A stretch of 64,000 nucleotides of DNA. Origin: Aplectana chamaeleonis. Taxonomy: Eukaryota > Nematoda > Chromadorea > Rhabditida > Cosmocercidae. Below the pieces are notes generated by a model that saw nothing but the letters and a program-made list of their open reading frames with translations, was not told the origin of the DNA and did not search any database. Where the stretch lies: the NCBI GenBank assembly GCA_029168955.1, contig JAPDOI010001448.1, positions 1-64,000 on the forward strand, in the 5' to 3' direction. Below are positions 1-11,149 of this stretch, in pieces. The translations under genes and the position numbers were made by a program. Position 1 is the stretch's first letter; each line of letters starts with the position of its first letter.

Positions 1-179
1 ACACCATGTGACGTGTGCAGGGACTCAGTTTAATGTCCAGGACACTGTATGCAACTTAACCTCCGTCGTCAGACGTTTGGGTAGCACAGCCGAGCGACAT
101 CCGCAGAAAATTCGGCTAGAGCAGACTGAGTCCTGTACAATTGTGTCAATTTAAAACTCATTTCTTAATTTTTTCGACT
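1..179. other. flank left of the first LINE, no recognisable gene
   Basis: No coding or repeat signal recognised. It ends at the 15-bp direct repeat (180-194) that flanks the LINE insertion. Confidence 0.4.
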
Positions 180-219
180 TTTAAATCCAGGAAGGAAGGA
201 CTGTGTACGATTTTGCTCT

Positions 220-668
220 TTCAACGCCCGAACTCTTTCAACTGAAGCGGATCAGGACGTCTTTCTGAGAGCTGCGGATCGAATACTTTACGATGTTATA
301 GCAGTACAGGAGACAAAGACGAACAAAGATTCCCGTCTGCAGAAATTGAAACATGGAAGATTGTTGATTCTCGGAAAAAAAGTGGGAGGGACTGGAACGT
401 TGGCGGTGTTAGCTTATTGCTCAACAGCACCATAGCACATACTATGGATTCGCACTTCATCTACTCCCCGCGCCTGGCCGTTTTGCGACTCAAGCCCGAA
501 GGACACCCAGCAATCTCTATCATCAACGCATATGCACGTACATCAGCTGCTGCGGATGATGAGCTCTCGATGAGTTCTACCGGACAGCTCGAGGATGTAT
601 TAGCTAAAGAAAGAGGCTTTTTAAGGTTTGTCTGGGCGACTTCAGTGCTGTCCTCGGAAGAGCAGTAG
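220..668 (+). pseudogene. RTE apurinic-like endonuclease domain, broken
   Basis: The reading starting near 220 gives FNARTLSTEAD, then IAVQETK with the metal-binding Glu, then a frameshift into the stretch with YSPRLAVLRLKPEGHP and INAYAR (417-668). This is the N-terminal half of the exonuclease/endonuclease/phosphatase fold that nicks target DNA for RTE LINEs. The later GDFNA and catalytic His motifs cannot be followed in one frame, although 'GDFSAVLG'-like wording is split near 635-665. It sits directly after the left duplication, so the element is close to full length at its 5' end. Confidence 0.75.
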
Positions 669-1560
669 ATGGAGAAGGAAGAATCCAGATCGTATGGAGG
701 CAACATCAGAAACGATAACGGTTCTCGCCTGGCAGACTTTTTGTGTAGCGCACGTATGTTCTTTGGTAATTCGTTTTAAAAGAAGCCCGAAAGTTAAAGA
801 TGGACCTGGAAGACACCGAACGGAACGACGACCAATGAGATTGACCATATTCTCGTTAATCGGCGATGGGCCCTCCTAGACGTCGGCACTATTTTCCTCC
901 ATTCGTTGCAGGCTCTGACCACCTGCTTCGTGCAAAGCTTCGACACACAACATCTTTACGAGGAAACATCTTGGTCAGAGATTTTGCAGCAAAGTCCGAA
1001 CCGTGGATTCAGAAGTGATGCAGCGCAGTGTGGCCGATACGCAATGGAATGTTTTTGATGGTCCTACAGGAACGATTACGAGGATCTGTGTCGCAAGATA
1101 AAGGACGCCGAAAAAAATTCATTAGTCGGAACGGTGGAACCAATTGAGAGGTTGCGCAAGGAGGCTAAACTGTTGCTGGAAAAACGCCGCCTGGTACATC
1201 TCCATCCAAACACCAGTCACTTGGAACGTGTTACGATCAGCAAAGTTTGCAGAGCTGAGGTATCCGGGCGATTTGGAAGCAATATCGAGCGCGGAAGTTG
1301 TTGGACACCGTAGACCAGAGGAAAAGCATCAGGTTTTGTCGGAGAGCTGTCAGATCGCAGAGAACAAGTGTCAGCACTTCAGGATTCCCTCGGGTTCCAT
1401 TTGCACGTCCCGCGCTGGCGGTATGGAAAAAATTGTGGTGGATTTCTGCAGCACTCTCTTCAACTCAACACTGTCCGTACCGCGTGCCACTACCTGCAAT
1501 AGCAGATGACCCGCCTCAATCCTTGAGAGTGAAGTTGCTTTTTTTTTTGCTGTCAAAGGG

Positions 1561-2366
1561 ATGAAGGAAAACACAGCTACTGGACCAGATGGCATGCGAG
1601 TCCCTCCAGAGCGGAGTGGTTCACCTTTATGGAAAGTTCTTGCGGAGACACTTCTCCAGATACCTCAGCGCAAGGATTCGTTCCCGCGCAGTGGAAATCG
1701 TCAAGAACGATACTCCTATTCAAAAGGGGTGATTGGGATGACATCAACAACTCACAGGCCAATCGCTCTACTCTCGGTGCCGTACAAGGTCTTTACGAAG
1801 ATTCTGCTGAACAGGATAGAGAAGGCTCTGGACGACTTACAGCCCAGAGAACAGGCAGGCTTCCGTAAGAGTTACTGCTGTCTTGGTGATCGCATTCAGG
1901 CGCTATCGCAAGTCATTGAACGGACAAGGGAGTACCATCTACCTCCTAGCGCTCGTCTTCGTGTGGACTATACCAAGGCATTCGAATCGGTTGGAAGTCC
2001 CGGCTGTTGTAACGCTGCCATCCACGCTGGTGTTGACGCCCAGTACATCAGAATATTGGAAGAGTGCAACAACGGAAGCAACACCATTATTCAAGCTATT
2101 CAGGAGGAAACTGAAGGTGTCGATTGGAAAGGGTGTCAGAACCAGGAGATGCCATCTCGCCGAAGCTGTTCACGACCGCGTTACAAGACGTGATGCGCCA
2201 CATCGACTGGGGTGGCAAAGGTATCCTCATAGACAGGTGCGAACTGCCCAACTTGCGCTTCGCTGACGTTTGTTGTGCTAACACCAGGTTCAGGCTTCAC
2301 CAGAAGTCGAAGGAATGCTTAACGGCCCTGGACGCTGCGGGAAAAGCGATCCAGGCCATACAATGA
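1561..2366 (+). pseudogene. RTE reverse transcriptase domain, inactivated
   Basis: The frame from 1561 reads ATGPDGMR, HRPIALLSVPYKVFTKIL, REQAGFRKSY and VDYTKAFESVG, which are RT blocks 0-3 of an RTE element (the last is motif A with its Asp). After a frameshift near 2120 the reading continues through SPKLFTTALQDVMRHIDW to LRFADVCCAN. The last string occupies the place of the catalytic Y/FADD motif (motif C) and has lost the second Asp. With several stops and at least two frameshifts, the enzyme is dead. The region between EN and RT (700-1560) is too degraded to translate continuously. Confidence 0.85.
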
Positions 2367-2634
2367 ATCTGAGAAAAGCCCAAGTGATGCATAGCCAGTG
2401 GTGTGACGACAGCCCCATTCATCTCTCTGGTACTCCCCTACTGCACTGCGAGCAGCAGCGTCTATCTCGGAAGAGAGGTGGTTATGCAAAACGACTTGTC
2501 TACGGAGATCGGACGGAGACGACCAGGCTGCCTGGTCTGCACTTGGATCGATAGTCGCGGTGACCAGACAAATTGCGGGATGTGAAGACACTTGAGCACG
2601 TTTGTTTGACACCACGGTGCTACCTGCGTTGTGC

Positions 2635-3071
2635 TATGGAACCGAGACATGGGCGGAAACGAAGGCGACCACACAGGCCATGGGACGGCTCACAGGGCCT
2701 TGGAACGCAGACTACTGAAGACTGATCGTCGTGCCGGCAGCGAGCTGAGTGGCCTACGCAGTGCTGATCTTCGAAAGCGGTCGCAGTTAATGAATCGTCT
2801 TCTGTTCATGGCCCAGTCCAATCACCGATGGGCAGGACACGTGCTGCGCCGCATGGATGACCGATAGAGCTTCCGTACAACAGTCTTGTTACCTCGTGAT
2901 TGCCGCCGTCCTCTGGGCCGTCCTCCCACAAGGTGGACCTCTGATTTTCCGAGGTCAAGACGTTCTGCACCGAGCGAGGGCTTCCTGAAATGCACCATAA
3001 CTGGATGTCCCTTGCTCGGGATCGGTCGAGGCTGGTTGAGATGTGGTCCACACGGCGGAGACGCGCAGTGA
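2635..3071 (+). pseudogene. RTE C-terminal domain remnant
   Basis: Two neighbouring frames give LWNRDMGGNE, ALERRLLKTDRR, LMNRLLFMAQSNHRWAGHVL and RRPLGRPPTRW. These are typical of the region after the RT in RTE proteins, including the conserved WAGH.LR and GRPP.RW strings. A stop at about 2866 separates the parts. No RNase H domain is expected in RTE and none is seen. Confidence 0.75.
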
Positions 3072-3124
3072 AGATGGATCATGAAGGTATCAAGGTAGAG
3101 TAAGGTGAGTTTAAATCCAGGAAG

Positions 3125-3318
3125 TATATGCCTTGTCTTCCTCTCTAGAAAGCCGCGATGCCTTACACATTACCTTGCTATCTTAGCAGCAGAGCGGTTC
3201 TTTCCCCATTTCTACCACTATGTTTCTTGACTTTTATATTAAAGCTATCATAACAGCATCGCGGCTCCTCCCTCCAGAGTTTGACGATATTGTAGAAGGA
3301 AACCCTAGGAAAAAACTG
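3125..3318. repeat. outer part of foldback family 1, left side
   Basis: This stretch (for example the tract about 3275-3318 with GACGATATTGTAGAAGG) resembles, in reverse complement, the sequence just right of the second family copy at about 15290-15480. The family unit therefore probably extends beyond the visible inverted arms. Confidence 0.45.
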
Positions 3319-4222
3319 TGAAATTTCTAAAAGTTGAGCTTCGCAAAAAGGTTAAGTCTTTTGGCATTGTTCTTAAATGTCGTGAAATCATTTTATTGAT
3401 TTGGCTTTCAAATTGCTTTTTTGAATGGTAAAAATTGCTGATTCGATTTGGCTGATGATGATATTTTGAGACTATCCGTAATTATCAAAATATAGTGAAA
3501 CCGTTACCAAATGGATTTGGCAAGCGGTCTATATATTATCAGAAGTCAAATCACGCGTCAGAAGTAGTTCCTCATTATGGTCTTTTGTGTATCCTCAACG
3601 CTTTGGGTTTCCCACATTGTATGAGGACGTTTTTGTTCCTTGAACTTACTGTGTATCACAAGGTCACAATTCCGGTCCTGGTACGTCTCTCGATCACGCT
3701 TTGCGGCCGCACGCGCTTGAGTCAGTCGGCTTCCAAGCGTCAAAGCCGACCTCCATATGGCTTTTTATACAGTTTTCTTCAATTTTGTTTAGTTTCCGGT
3801 TTCTAAAACCCACACACAAGTCAAACAGATCAGGCGGCTGTGGTGCTGAAAACTATTCCGACTTGTGAGCGCGCGGCCGCAAAGGCGTGTCGAGACACTG
3901 TGCTGACCGGAATTTGACCCAGATAAGCACAGTATGCTTGTTCTGATTTGATCCAAATTACGCTCGACTCAAAACTCCTTCTGACAGCGTGATCTGGCTC
4001 TGATAATTTATGAAATTAACGCCGTCCATTAGCTTAACGGTTTCACTCATATTTTAATAATTACGATGACTACAAATACCATCAGCCAAATCCAGATCAA
4101 CAATTTCACTTCATTTAAAAAAAAGTCAATTTGAAAGCCAAATCCAATAAAACTATTTCACGACATTCAAGAACAATGCCAAATCCTTAACCTTTTTTTT
4201 GCAAAGCTCATGCTTTTTAGAG
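3319..4222. mobile_element. foldback element family 1, copy 1
   Basis: Long imperfect inverted arms: about 3319-3560 (AGTTGAGCTTCGCAAAAAGG ... GGCATTGTTCTTAAATG ... TTGATTTGGCTTTCAAATTG) pair with about 3980-4222 in reverse complement. The core (3560-3980) has a 103-codon open frame with no recognisable domain. The arms repeat GATTTGGC/GCCAAATC several times. A second copy lies at 14488-15290. No transposase was found, so it looks like a nonautonomous DNA transposon. Target duplications could not be fixed. Confidence 0.75.
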
Positions 4223-5680
4223 ATCAATAAATGCTTTCAACTCTCATTTGAGAGTTTGGGTTGCAATACCATTGACAATAAGCATGCCTCGCTCCATTTT
4301 CCCTCGCTTTGCTGCGCCCTCCACCCTGACTCTTTTTCTGTGGAGACACAAAGAAAAAAGACGCTACTGTTGTGTCGTCGACTGGCATCTGTCAGATGAG
4401 CGAGGTTTTGCTGCATAATCTGGCAAACATCGGCCACGACCGCTTCGTCTTTAGAGATGCTGGAGATTGAAATCACAAACTGAGAATGCATTTCCTGCAG
4501 TACAAATTCTTCGAGTTTCACAAAAGTATTTCTATCTCCCCAAAAATCGCAGAACAGTTCTGACGCTCACTCTTTTTATAACGCTGCTGTAGTTCGTTTA
4601 GGAAAACCTACGGATTCAATACTAACCTTCTGATTAAACATATGATAAAGAAGAAAAAAGCAAAATAAAGCTCTGTATCAAAATGAGTACCTTTGAAAAG
4701 TGGCTTGATGCTGACAGAAACGTTCCTACAAAAAGAAACAATAGGAAAGGGGAGTGGGCGAGCTCTACAAAAAAATTAACAATGCTTTTCAAGGGCAAAT
4801 TCCCGTAGCTGAAATTTTGAATTCACGAAATCAACTTCAGAGGAAAGAGATTTGTGGTTTTGGAAAGAGGAGCTTGCTTCGATTATTCTAGTACCAGTGG
4901 AAATATTTTATACCTAATATCCGAAAAGACGTAAAGTCTGACCAACACCAGGCAGTATCCTTTCGCTGGATCAAAAAAAGTGAGCTGGTGAAAGTACAGG
5001 AGGAACTGCAATTACTATCCCATTAACTGAACCTTTTCCAAACAAGTGAGTCTTTTATCCAGAAAGGCATTAAGCTTTTCCATGCGAAAATAGAACAACG
5101 GTTTATCCTTGGGGTGGAATTTTTCGCATAAGTGAATTAGTTCTCAAGAAATTTTGTTGAGTTTCTGAAAGACTCGCTCATCCAGCTTATTACTGCTTCT
5201 CCTTTTTGTTGGAACGTTTCTGTCTGCCCAAACCACACCTTCACCTGAAACAGGTTTTTGATAGAATTGCTGACTTTTTTTTTTGGGAACATACGCTTTT
5301 GACCTACGAGGAATCTCTAAGATTTTCTGATTTGTATCGATTGGATTTTATAACAATAAACAGCTTGTTTGGTTGACCAGTTCCTCTGCATTCACCTCAT
5401 TAAAAAGAAAGTACAGCCTACAACGGTTTTCACCGATTCGATCGAAAAAAATTCAGTTACTATAGTGATCCACTCCCTGGTTGCAAACCTTGTTGAGTGG
5501 GCACCCAAGGGTTATCCAAGAAAAAATGAGAATTTTTAATACCAGATATATGATAGTACTTTCCCTGAATACCCCATGGAAACGCTCTGATTTCTGGAAA
5601 GAGTTGGCTTTCGTTTTTCAAGTACAAGGATTTCAGAGTGCTCCCCTCGACCGGAGTTCCTGTAAGTGTGTACAGCCAAA
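4223..5680. other. AT-rich stretch, no gene recognised
   Basis: About 1.5 kb of mostly AT-rich sequence. The only longish frame is minus-strand 4521-4237 (94 codons), which has no known motif and no convincing splice or trans-splice signal at its start. Nothing else could be supported. Confidence 0.35.
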
Positions 5681-5856
5681 GCTGTGAATTGGTCCACCCT
5701 GCGGAGACGGCAGAGATAGATAGATTACTTGGGCACTTCTGGTGGGGCCGAGAAGGCGCGCCGGGCTGGCTGGGAGCGCCTTTTATTTTCGTCCTCTGCG
5801 CTCATCATGCTGAATGGGACACCCCGCGTGCCGAGTTGTCAGCTCTCCGGAGACCG

Positions 5857-5955
5857 TGGGAGTCGGTCGGTCTGATGTAGAAATGCGACTGTTATCATCA
5901 TCATTTCATGCCCTTGTGGCAATCGATACCGCTCGGTATTCGGAGTTTCCTAAAA
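5857..5955 (+). repeat. dispersed repeat end (CCTTGTGGCAATCG family)
   Basis: The 90 bp containing GTCGGTCGGTCTGATRTAGAA and CCCTTGTGGCAATCGATACC match, in reverse complement, the block 27140-27240. The last 30 bp also match 28140-28170. The upstream GC-rich stretch (5690-5856) has no second copy here. It is probably one end of an unnamed repeat family. Confidence 0.7.
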
Positions 5956-7023
5956 ATTTCTAAGGGGAAATTTTCCATTTCTTTTCTTGGTATGTTGTCG
6001 TAAGTTTGGTCGTTTTGTTTTCTAGTCAGGGTGATGGCGCGTTCAAGTGTGCAAAAAACGTTACGCACCCCCGCGAGCTGCCTCCTCCGATTATAAACTT
6101 CCTTCAGGGCAAAAAGAAAAAGTGCGGAAAGGTATAAAACTAACCAGTGCGCATTCATCGCAATACAGATTCAGCTCGGCCAGGAAGATAGTCACCAACT
6201 GGCGTAACCCGTCAATCCAGTGCGGCTGTCCGCTGCCGCTACGCATTAGTCCAATCCATCCTTGATACCCTTTTGTCTTCTCCATTAGTTCGCCTTCGAA
6301 AACACATCTAGAGTGAAAAGCAAATCGGTCTATGACACCTGCTTGCTAACACACTGCTCATACTGTTTTGACCGTTTCGGCGAAAAAAAAAAAATGTCCA
6401 AAATGAAGGAAGACGGAGTAATGTGCGGTGGGGACTGTGGTACGGCTGGACTCTCAAAACTCGCGCAATCTGGACATTCCTGGACATCCTCTCAAATTGT
6501 GGTCGTTAGGCGATGAAAAGGCGAGAAGGGTGGTGGGGGCGCCGGGTGGAGGCTGAGGAGGAGCGAAAGGCTGTGATTAGCGGTCACATAGGTTGCGGGT
6601 ATTCCGTTGTGGCTCTGCGCTCTCTTACCCGCTATATCCGCCCATCTTGCGGCTCCAGACACCTCAAGGCCACCATCTCTGCCCACTTTTACGAATGTGT
6701 ATGTTGGCGCGATCAAAGTTTTTCCATTCGTGCGGAACGGCCCACTTTCTGAAAGTATTTACATAAAAAGGATTTAGCCAAAAATGGGGGTGTAAGAAGT
6801 CTTGATTAAAATTACTAGGCGGCACATGTCTGAGGGGCGTTTGTCGGGATTCTGAGACTAACTGAAGATCCTCTGGATGTCGAATTTGTTGTCACCACCT
6901 AAATAATCTTCAAAAAATCTGTAGAAAATAATCTATACCTAGTATTTCCAGAAATCGACAAAAGTTGCCTTCGGACCTTGTAACTTACTTCCTTGATAGA
7001 GGAAGTTTCTAAGCAAAACGATT
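5956..7023. other. region with short unassigned ORFs
   Basis: Short frames on both strands overlap (plus 6047-6265 and 6513-6752; minus 6285-6091 and 6716-6492). None has a recognised domain, clear splice signals or a paralogue in the window. Confidence 0.3.
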
Positions 7024-7617
7024 CTAAAGAAGGTTGTAAAGTCGCCACGGATCGTAAGTGATGGATTTTGCCCCTTCCCCGTTGTAAGTTGGCGCAAGCT
7101 GGTGGAAATTTACCGTACAGCTGTAACATATGCGCACCGAGTTTGCGCCAATGCAACAACGAGGAACACAGAATATCAGTGCCCGGTACATGCCGACCGG
7201 AACATTTGGAAACACCTCTTTTCCGGAGCGAACAGCAGTTCCGCAATGACTTGCATAGACATCGACTGTCACTATCATTTCAAACCGACCACGTCCGTTG
7301 AATGAAAAATCCACAAAGGCCGAGATCCACACTTCCAGCGACGAGCGACGCGATACAATGTTTGCCATAAATGTCGACCAAAAATCGATATGCCTGACAT
7401 ACACTGTCACGCTGTCGCTGGTGGCGACAAGTATGCTCCCGGCGAACTTCCGTAGAGCAACGAAAGACAGAAATGAAAGCGAGTGCACCTCGAACGAAAT
7501 CCTCCTCTTTCTTTGAAATGGATGGAAACAAGATGGCCTCCTAAGTGCATACACATGTGGCTTCGGCAGCTTCCCATGTAACTTGCGCGAAAGTACTAAA
7601 CGGCAACAGCTTAGCAT
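7024..7617 (-). CDS. unassigned 197-codon ORF, opposite strand also open
   Basis: An uninterrupted minus-strand frame of 197 codons starts at 7617. The protein is Cys- and Ser-rich without a recognised family. Plus-strand frames across the same interval are also open for 66-77 codons in succession (7102-7305, 7298-7516), and one reads CPVHADRNIWKHL and CTSNEILLFL. The sequence may therefore be a decayed plus-strand coding region. No flanking intron signals were fixed. It could be a single-exon gene, an old transposon ORF or chance; none of these is well supported. Confidence 0.2.
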   Translation of the reverse strand: MLSCCRLVLSRKLHGKLPKPHVYALRRPSCFHPFQRKRRISFEVHSLSFLSFVALRKFAGSILVATSDSVTVYVRHIDFWSTFMANIVSRRSSLEVWISAFVDFSFNGRGRFEMIVTVDVYASHCGTAVRSGKEVFPNVPVGMYRALIFCVPRCCIGANSVRICYSCTVNFHQLAPTYNGEGAKSITYDPWRLYNLL

Positions 7618-7689
7618 GTGACCACAAACGATATCCGTGAGAGATTTGATGATTGTACGGATACTATAGTTTGTATGCGCCCTGGGAAG

Positions 7690-7868
7690 AAAAGACCGAA
7701 TATCGAATAGATTCGAATGACCCCTTTTACTTAACGTCTGATTTTTTGAATATATTCAGAATGGCCTCTTTTTTTAGGTTCGATTTTGGAATACTATTCG
7801 AATGACCCTCTTTTTTCGAGGTCCGAATTTTGAATAGATTCGAATAAAATCGATTCGAATAAATTTTC
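7690..7868. repeat. TTCGAA-rich degenerate tandem repeat
   Basis: Three or so units of about 55-60 bp carry TTCGAATGACCC followed by a T-run and a GGTTCGAT-like string. The same arrangement recurs at 19775-19945 (GATTCGAATACCCC plus T-run). Confidence 0.65.
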
Positions 7869-8689
7869 AAATAATTTTAAAGCGACAAACTGAAAACAGG
7901 CCAGGTGAGCTCTCAGTGGATCTTATACTCCAAAGTAGACTGCATGCGCACGCGTTACGGTCCGGCGAGTGTCGCGCGCGCGGCACACGCGGAAAAGCCG
8001 CCATCGTTTAGAAGAATTATCAGCACCATATACGGCGAAACGGTCATAGTGACACAAAATGAACGCAGCAAAATAAATAATGCTTCAGGACATGCTAGTT
8101 TTACATAAAAGCTGGAGATGTCGCGTCGCCGCCTTCCTATCCGTCGTGCGCGGCGCTCGCGACATTGTGGCGACGCAGAGAACGCACGGCTGAGCAATGT
8201 CCGCTCCTCCTGTACCATACGCTCCGATTCAGACCTCGAAACCAAAAATTCTGCCCGGACCCTGCCCTTAAGATCAAAGATCCACGAGTTGCTGAGTCAA
8301 GGCCTATAAAATTTACACTCGCTCAATTTTGGAGTATGGTACTTGCGTTTTTGCCGCCATACAAACGGCAGATTGTAGATATTTTTGGAAAGAGGTGCAA
8401 AATAGTTTGACATGCCAGAAAGAGTCTCTATTTCTATTTCCGGGCACTTGGATTCACGTGCGCGAACATTCCCTAGGAGTTTTCTCAGAAATAAAAGCCT
8501 ACAACTGGACACACTTGCTCTCCGAAGGAGAAGAAATGATTCATTTTTTTGATTTATGATGAACGGTTTAGTGGGACTTGAACTATCTCAATTCTTCACC
8601 TTGAGGGCGTTCTAACACTAGAGTACAGAGGTTTAAACTCAGCTTTAACGGACTCCAAGATGTTCAACCTACGCATGGTGGATCTGTGG
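7869..8689. other. no recognised gene
   Basis: GC-richer patch at 7920-8310 with short overlapping frames on both strands and no motif; AT-rich from there to the LINE at 8.7 kb. Confidence 0.35.
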
Positions 8690-8764
8690 AGTCGACGATT
8701 ATGGAGACTCAACAAAAGGACATCAATCACTCCATGTGGAGTTTTTTCGTATTAGAGATTGTAG

Positions 8765-8962
8765 TTGGCTGGCTGCTACACTCCTCTCTGTATTCTACTT
8801 CTACGAGCTGGCATCGAGAGGAATCCGGGACCATACGCAGCAAGACACCTGCGATATCCCTGCTGTCACTGCGGACTATCCACTCCAACATGCACAGCAT
8901 TCCAATGTGGTGGTTGCCTTGGCTGGGTGCACCTCAAATGTTCCGGGATTGTCCAGCTATGA
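8765..8962 (+). pseudogene. N-terminal 2A-like peptide plus zinc-finger segment of the LINE
   Basis: The 65-codon frame contains AGIERNPGP at nt 8807-8833, matching the ribosome-skipping 2A core (D/G-x-E-x-N-P-G-P). It follows a hydrophobic stretch (LCILLLRA). Directly after it comes CCHCGLSTPTCTAF.CGGC....HLKC, a C-x2-C ... C-x2-C-x4-H-x2-C finger like the PHD-type finger seen at the N-terminus of some non-LTR proteins. The 2A Asp is replaced by Gly, so skipping efficiency is uncertain. The reading frame shifts before the endonuclease. Confidence 0.65.
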
Positions 8963-9035
8963 TGACTACACTCATGCTTACTGTTGTAATGTCTTGCTCT
9001 ATACTGGAAATCACTCTAGGGTTCCTCAACACAGT

Positions 9036-9688
9036 CTTTGCATTTATCAACTCAATATCAATGGCCTACGTGCCAAAATTGCTGAACTCACAGTGTACAT
9101 AGATCGCACTCCAACCTGATGTCATTCTCCTGCAGAGTTCAAGACCAAGCTTAGCCCATCTTCCCCTCCCTTCCCGTCTCCTTGGTTATTTTGTCTTGTA
9201 TCATGTTCCTCATTACGTCTCACGGTGGTGGTGTTTCAACATTTGTAAAATCTTCTATCCCTTCTCACCTAATTGATCTACCCACTGATGATGTTGTAGA
9301 ATGTCTTGGTGTTCATGTTGTATTACAAAGTGGCCCCCTTGATATTGTCAACGTCTATACCCCCATCCACGTCCTGTCCTAACGCGTTTGACCCCTCAAA
9401 TTACTTACATACTGTTCATACTGCCTTGTCATCTAGTTCGGTTGTAGTAGCTGGTGATTTCAATGCTCATTCTCCCTCGTGGTTCTCTACTCTAGAAGGC
9501 CGCGACAATAGAGGTGAACTCATTGAATTATTCGCTGATGATTGTGATCTTGTGTCTATCAATGAGGATTCTCCCTCTCGTCTTCCGGTAGTGGGTGGAG
9601 GCCTTCCATCACCCGATATCACCTTTGTATCATCCTCGCTGGCTATCTCCTGTAACTGGTCTGCACCGATGTGGTCTGGCCAGTGATC
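9036..9688 (+). pseudogene. LINE endonuclease domain, frameshifted
   Basis: LCIYQLNINGLRAKIAELTVYIDRT (9036-9118, shown only in part here by its motif QLNINGLRAKI) begins the EEP fold. After frameshifts, 9306-9686 gives VVVAGDFNAHSPSWFS and SPDITFVSSSL. These contain the GDFNAH and SPDIT motifs that carry active-site residues. The expected C-terminal SDH-like His motif appears as 'SDHVPI' in another frame at about 9684-9703. Confidence 0.75.
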
Positions 9689-9724
9689 ATGTTCCCATAA
9701 TCACGTCATTGGATTTGTCACCAA

Positions 9725-10189
9725 AGGCCCAGTGTTCACGATGAAATCGTTTTCTGTTTTTCCGCCTGTCTTGAAAACGGCCCCATGCTGATTCAATGGT
9801 GTCTCTGAAATCGCACAAGACCTTCCTGTGGACGCAGTATGGCCCCTCAAAGATTGAGCTATGGAAAAATGGTGGACGAGTTATCGAGGCCTGTGACTTC
9901 CGTCTTTTGTCGTCTATGCGAGCTGCACCTGAGTATAGAAGAAGCTGAGAATGAAGGGAAAGAACAGGGCTAATGATTGAAAATCATCGCTCATCTCACG
10001 ATCTCGAGCATTTATTTATTCACGTCGGTGGGCGTGTGATGCGCTTTGGGGTTTCAATGCGCTCGAAGTTGCAACTTCAGGCTCTTTGTTTCCTGGCTCG
10101 TTTTCTGCGTTCTTTCGACGTTAACGTTGCCGTGTCCTCCACTGCAATCCTAGTGGAATTTCGAAACTTTTTCATCGTAGACACTGCCT
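9725..10189 (-). mobile_element. TTAA-type MITE, subfamily A, inside the LINE
   Basis: Reverse-oriented copy of the subfamily also seen at 29128-29613 and 43200-43684. Its right end reads CACTGCCT followed by TTAA at 10190-10193. The left end (AAAGGCCCAGTGTTCACGAT) has lost the TTAA by mutation. Internal matches include GACTTCCGTCTTTTG and GAAAATCATCGCTCATCTCA. The insertion splits LINE coding remains, so it is younger than that LINE. Confidence 0.8.
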
Positions 10190-10239
10190 TTAATAGCTTG
10201 CTTGCCTCCGTTCTCTGGCTCTCGTTGTAAGTCTTATTT

Positions 10240-11000
10240 CAATTATCGTAAGGCTAACTGGGACCTATTCAAAGAGGTGTTGCTCAGCCCAGGCTGCCGA
10301 CTACCCGAGGAACGGAACAGTCTACGTTAAGGAGAAGTTTATCGTCAAAAGCGATCGAACGGGCCTCCAAAGCAGCTATTCCCACTGGACGTGTAAGCAC
10401 TTTTCACCCAAATGTGCCCAGTGAAGTCCTCGACCTGATCACGATGAGAGACGACAAGCGAAGATCGGATCCCAATGATCCTGCGGTACAGCGGCTGTCG
10501 GACAACATCACCGAGCTGCTAAAATCAACACAAGCAGCAGCGCTGGAAGAGCTAACCGAGAGTCGATTGATTTTGCCGCCGGATGCCAGAAAAAGCTTGG
10601 GCAACACTGAAACGAATTTCTGGCAAATAGATGAGCACGGATCGTAATATGCTCGAGTTCCCTTCTGGAAGATTCCGAGCAAAAGAGATTCGAGACATGC
10701 CCAGTTGGTCTAAGATGGATCTCGTGTCAAAAACCGGTCCATTCGTGTCAAGTTCGACGGACATCTATCGTCTTCGGTCCCATTGAAAGCCGAAATTGTC
10801 CCGCAAGCCAGGGGTGTTGTCCCCTAGCCTGTTCTCGCTATTTCTTGTCTGATATTCCTGTGAGCCACCAACTGGCATTCATGTCTGTGCCTGTAAGCTG
10901 ATGACATCACTTTCGTTTGCACGGACGCGGTTGTATTGACCGAGCCACTGCCACCATGAACACGCTAATTACGGACGTTTGGCTGTGTATCTCAAATCAA
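10240..11000 (+). pseudogene. LINE linker and reverse-transcriptase remains
   Basis: The frame near 10240-10300 has a short NYRKANWDLFK-like string. The frame 10414-10647 reads PSEVLDLITMRDDKRRSDPNDP, a linker feature of these proteins. Later short strings (PKLSRKPGVLSPSLFSLF, DDITF near 10900) recall RT blocks but cannot be joined in one frame. Confidence 0.5.
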
Positions 11001-11149
11001 AGTTGCTGACTGTGTCTGCCTCCAAGTCAAGTGTCACACTAACCAACCGACGGCTACTATCGAACATCGGCTTCATCCCAAGGTCATCTGGGATGGCCAC
11101 GAGCTACCACTGTCTAAGCATCCTCGACTACTGGGAGTCTTCACTGCTG

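Larger units (their letters stand above)
195..3109 (+). mobile_element. RTE-type non-LTR retrotransposon, degenerate, with target-site duplication
   Basis: A LINE relic with endonuclease, reverse transcriptase and C-terminal segments in the usual RTE order, all on the plus strand but split by stops and frameshifts. The same 15 bp (TTTAAATCCAGGAAG) lies at 180-194 and 3110-3124, immediately outside the homology. This fits a target-site duplication and bounds the insertion at about 2.9 kb. The 3' end has short AAGGT-like tail repeats (about 3080-3109) instead of poly-A, as in many RTE elements. No protein could be made from it as it stands. It belongs to a different RTE subfamily from the copy at 24.9 kb, because the RT wording differs clearly. 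Confidence 0.85.
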
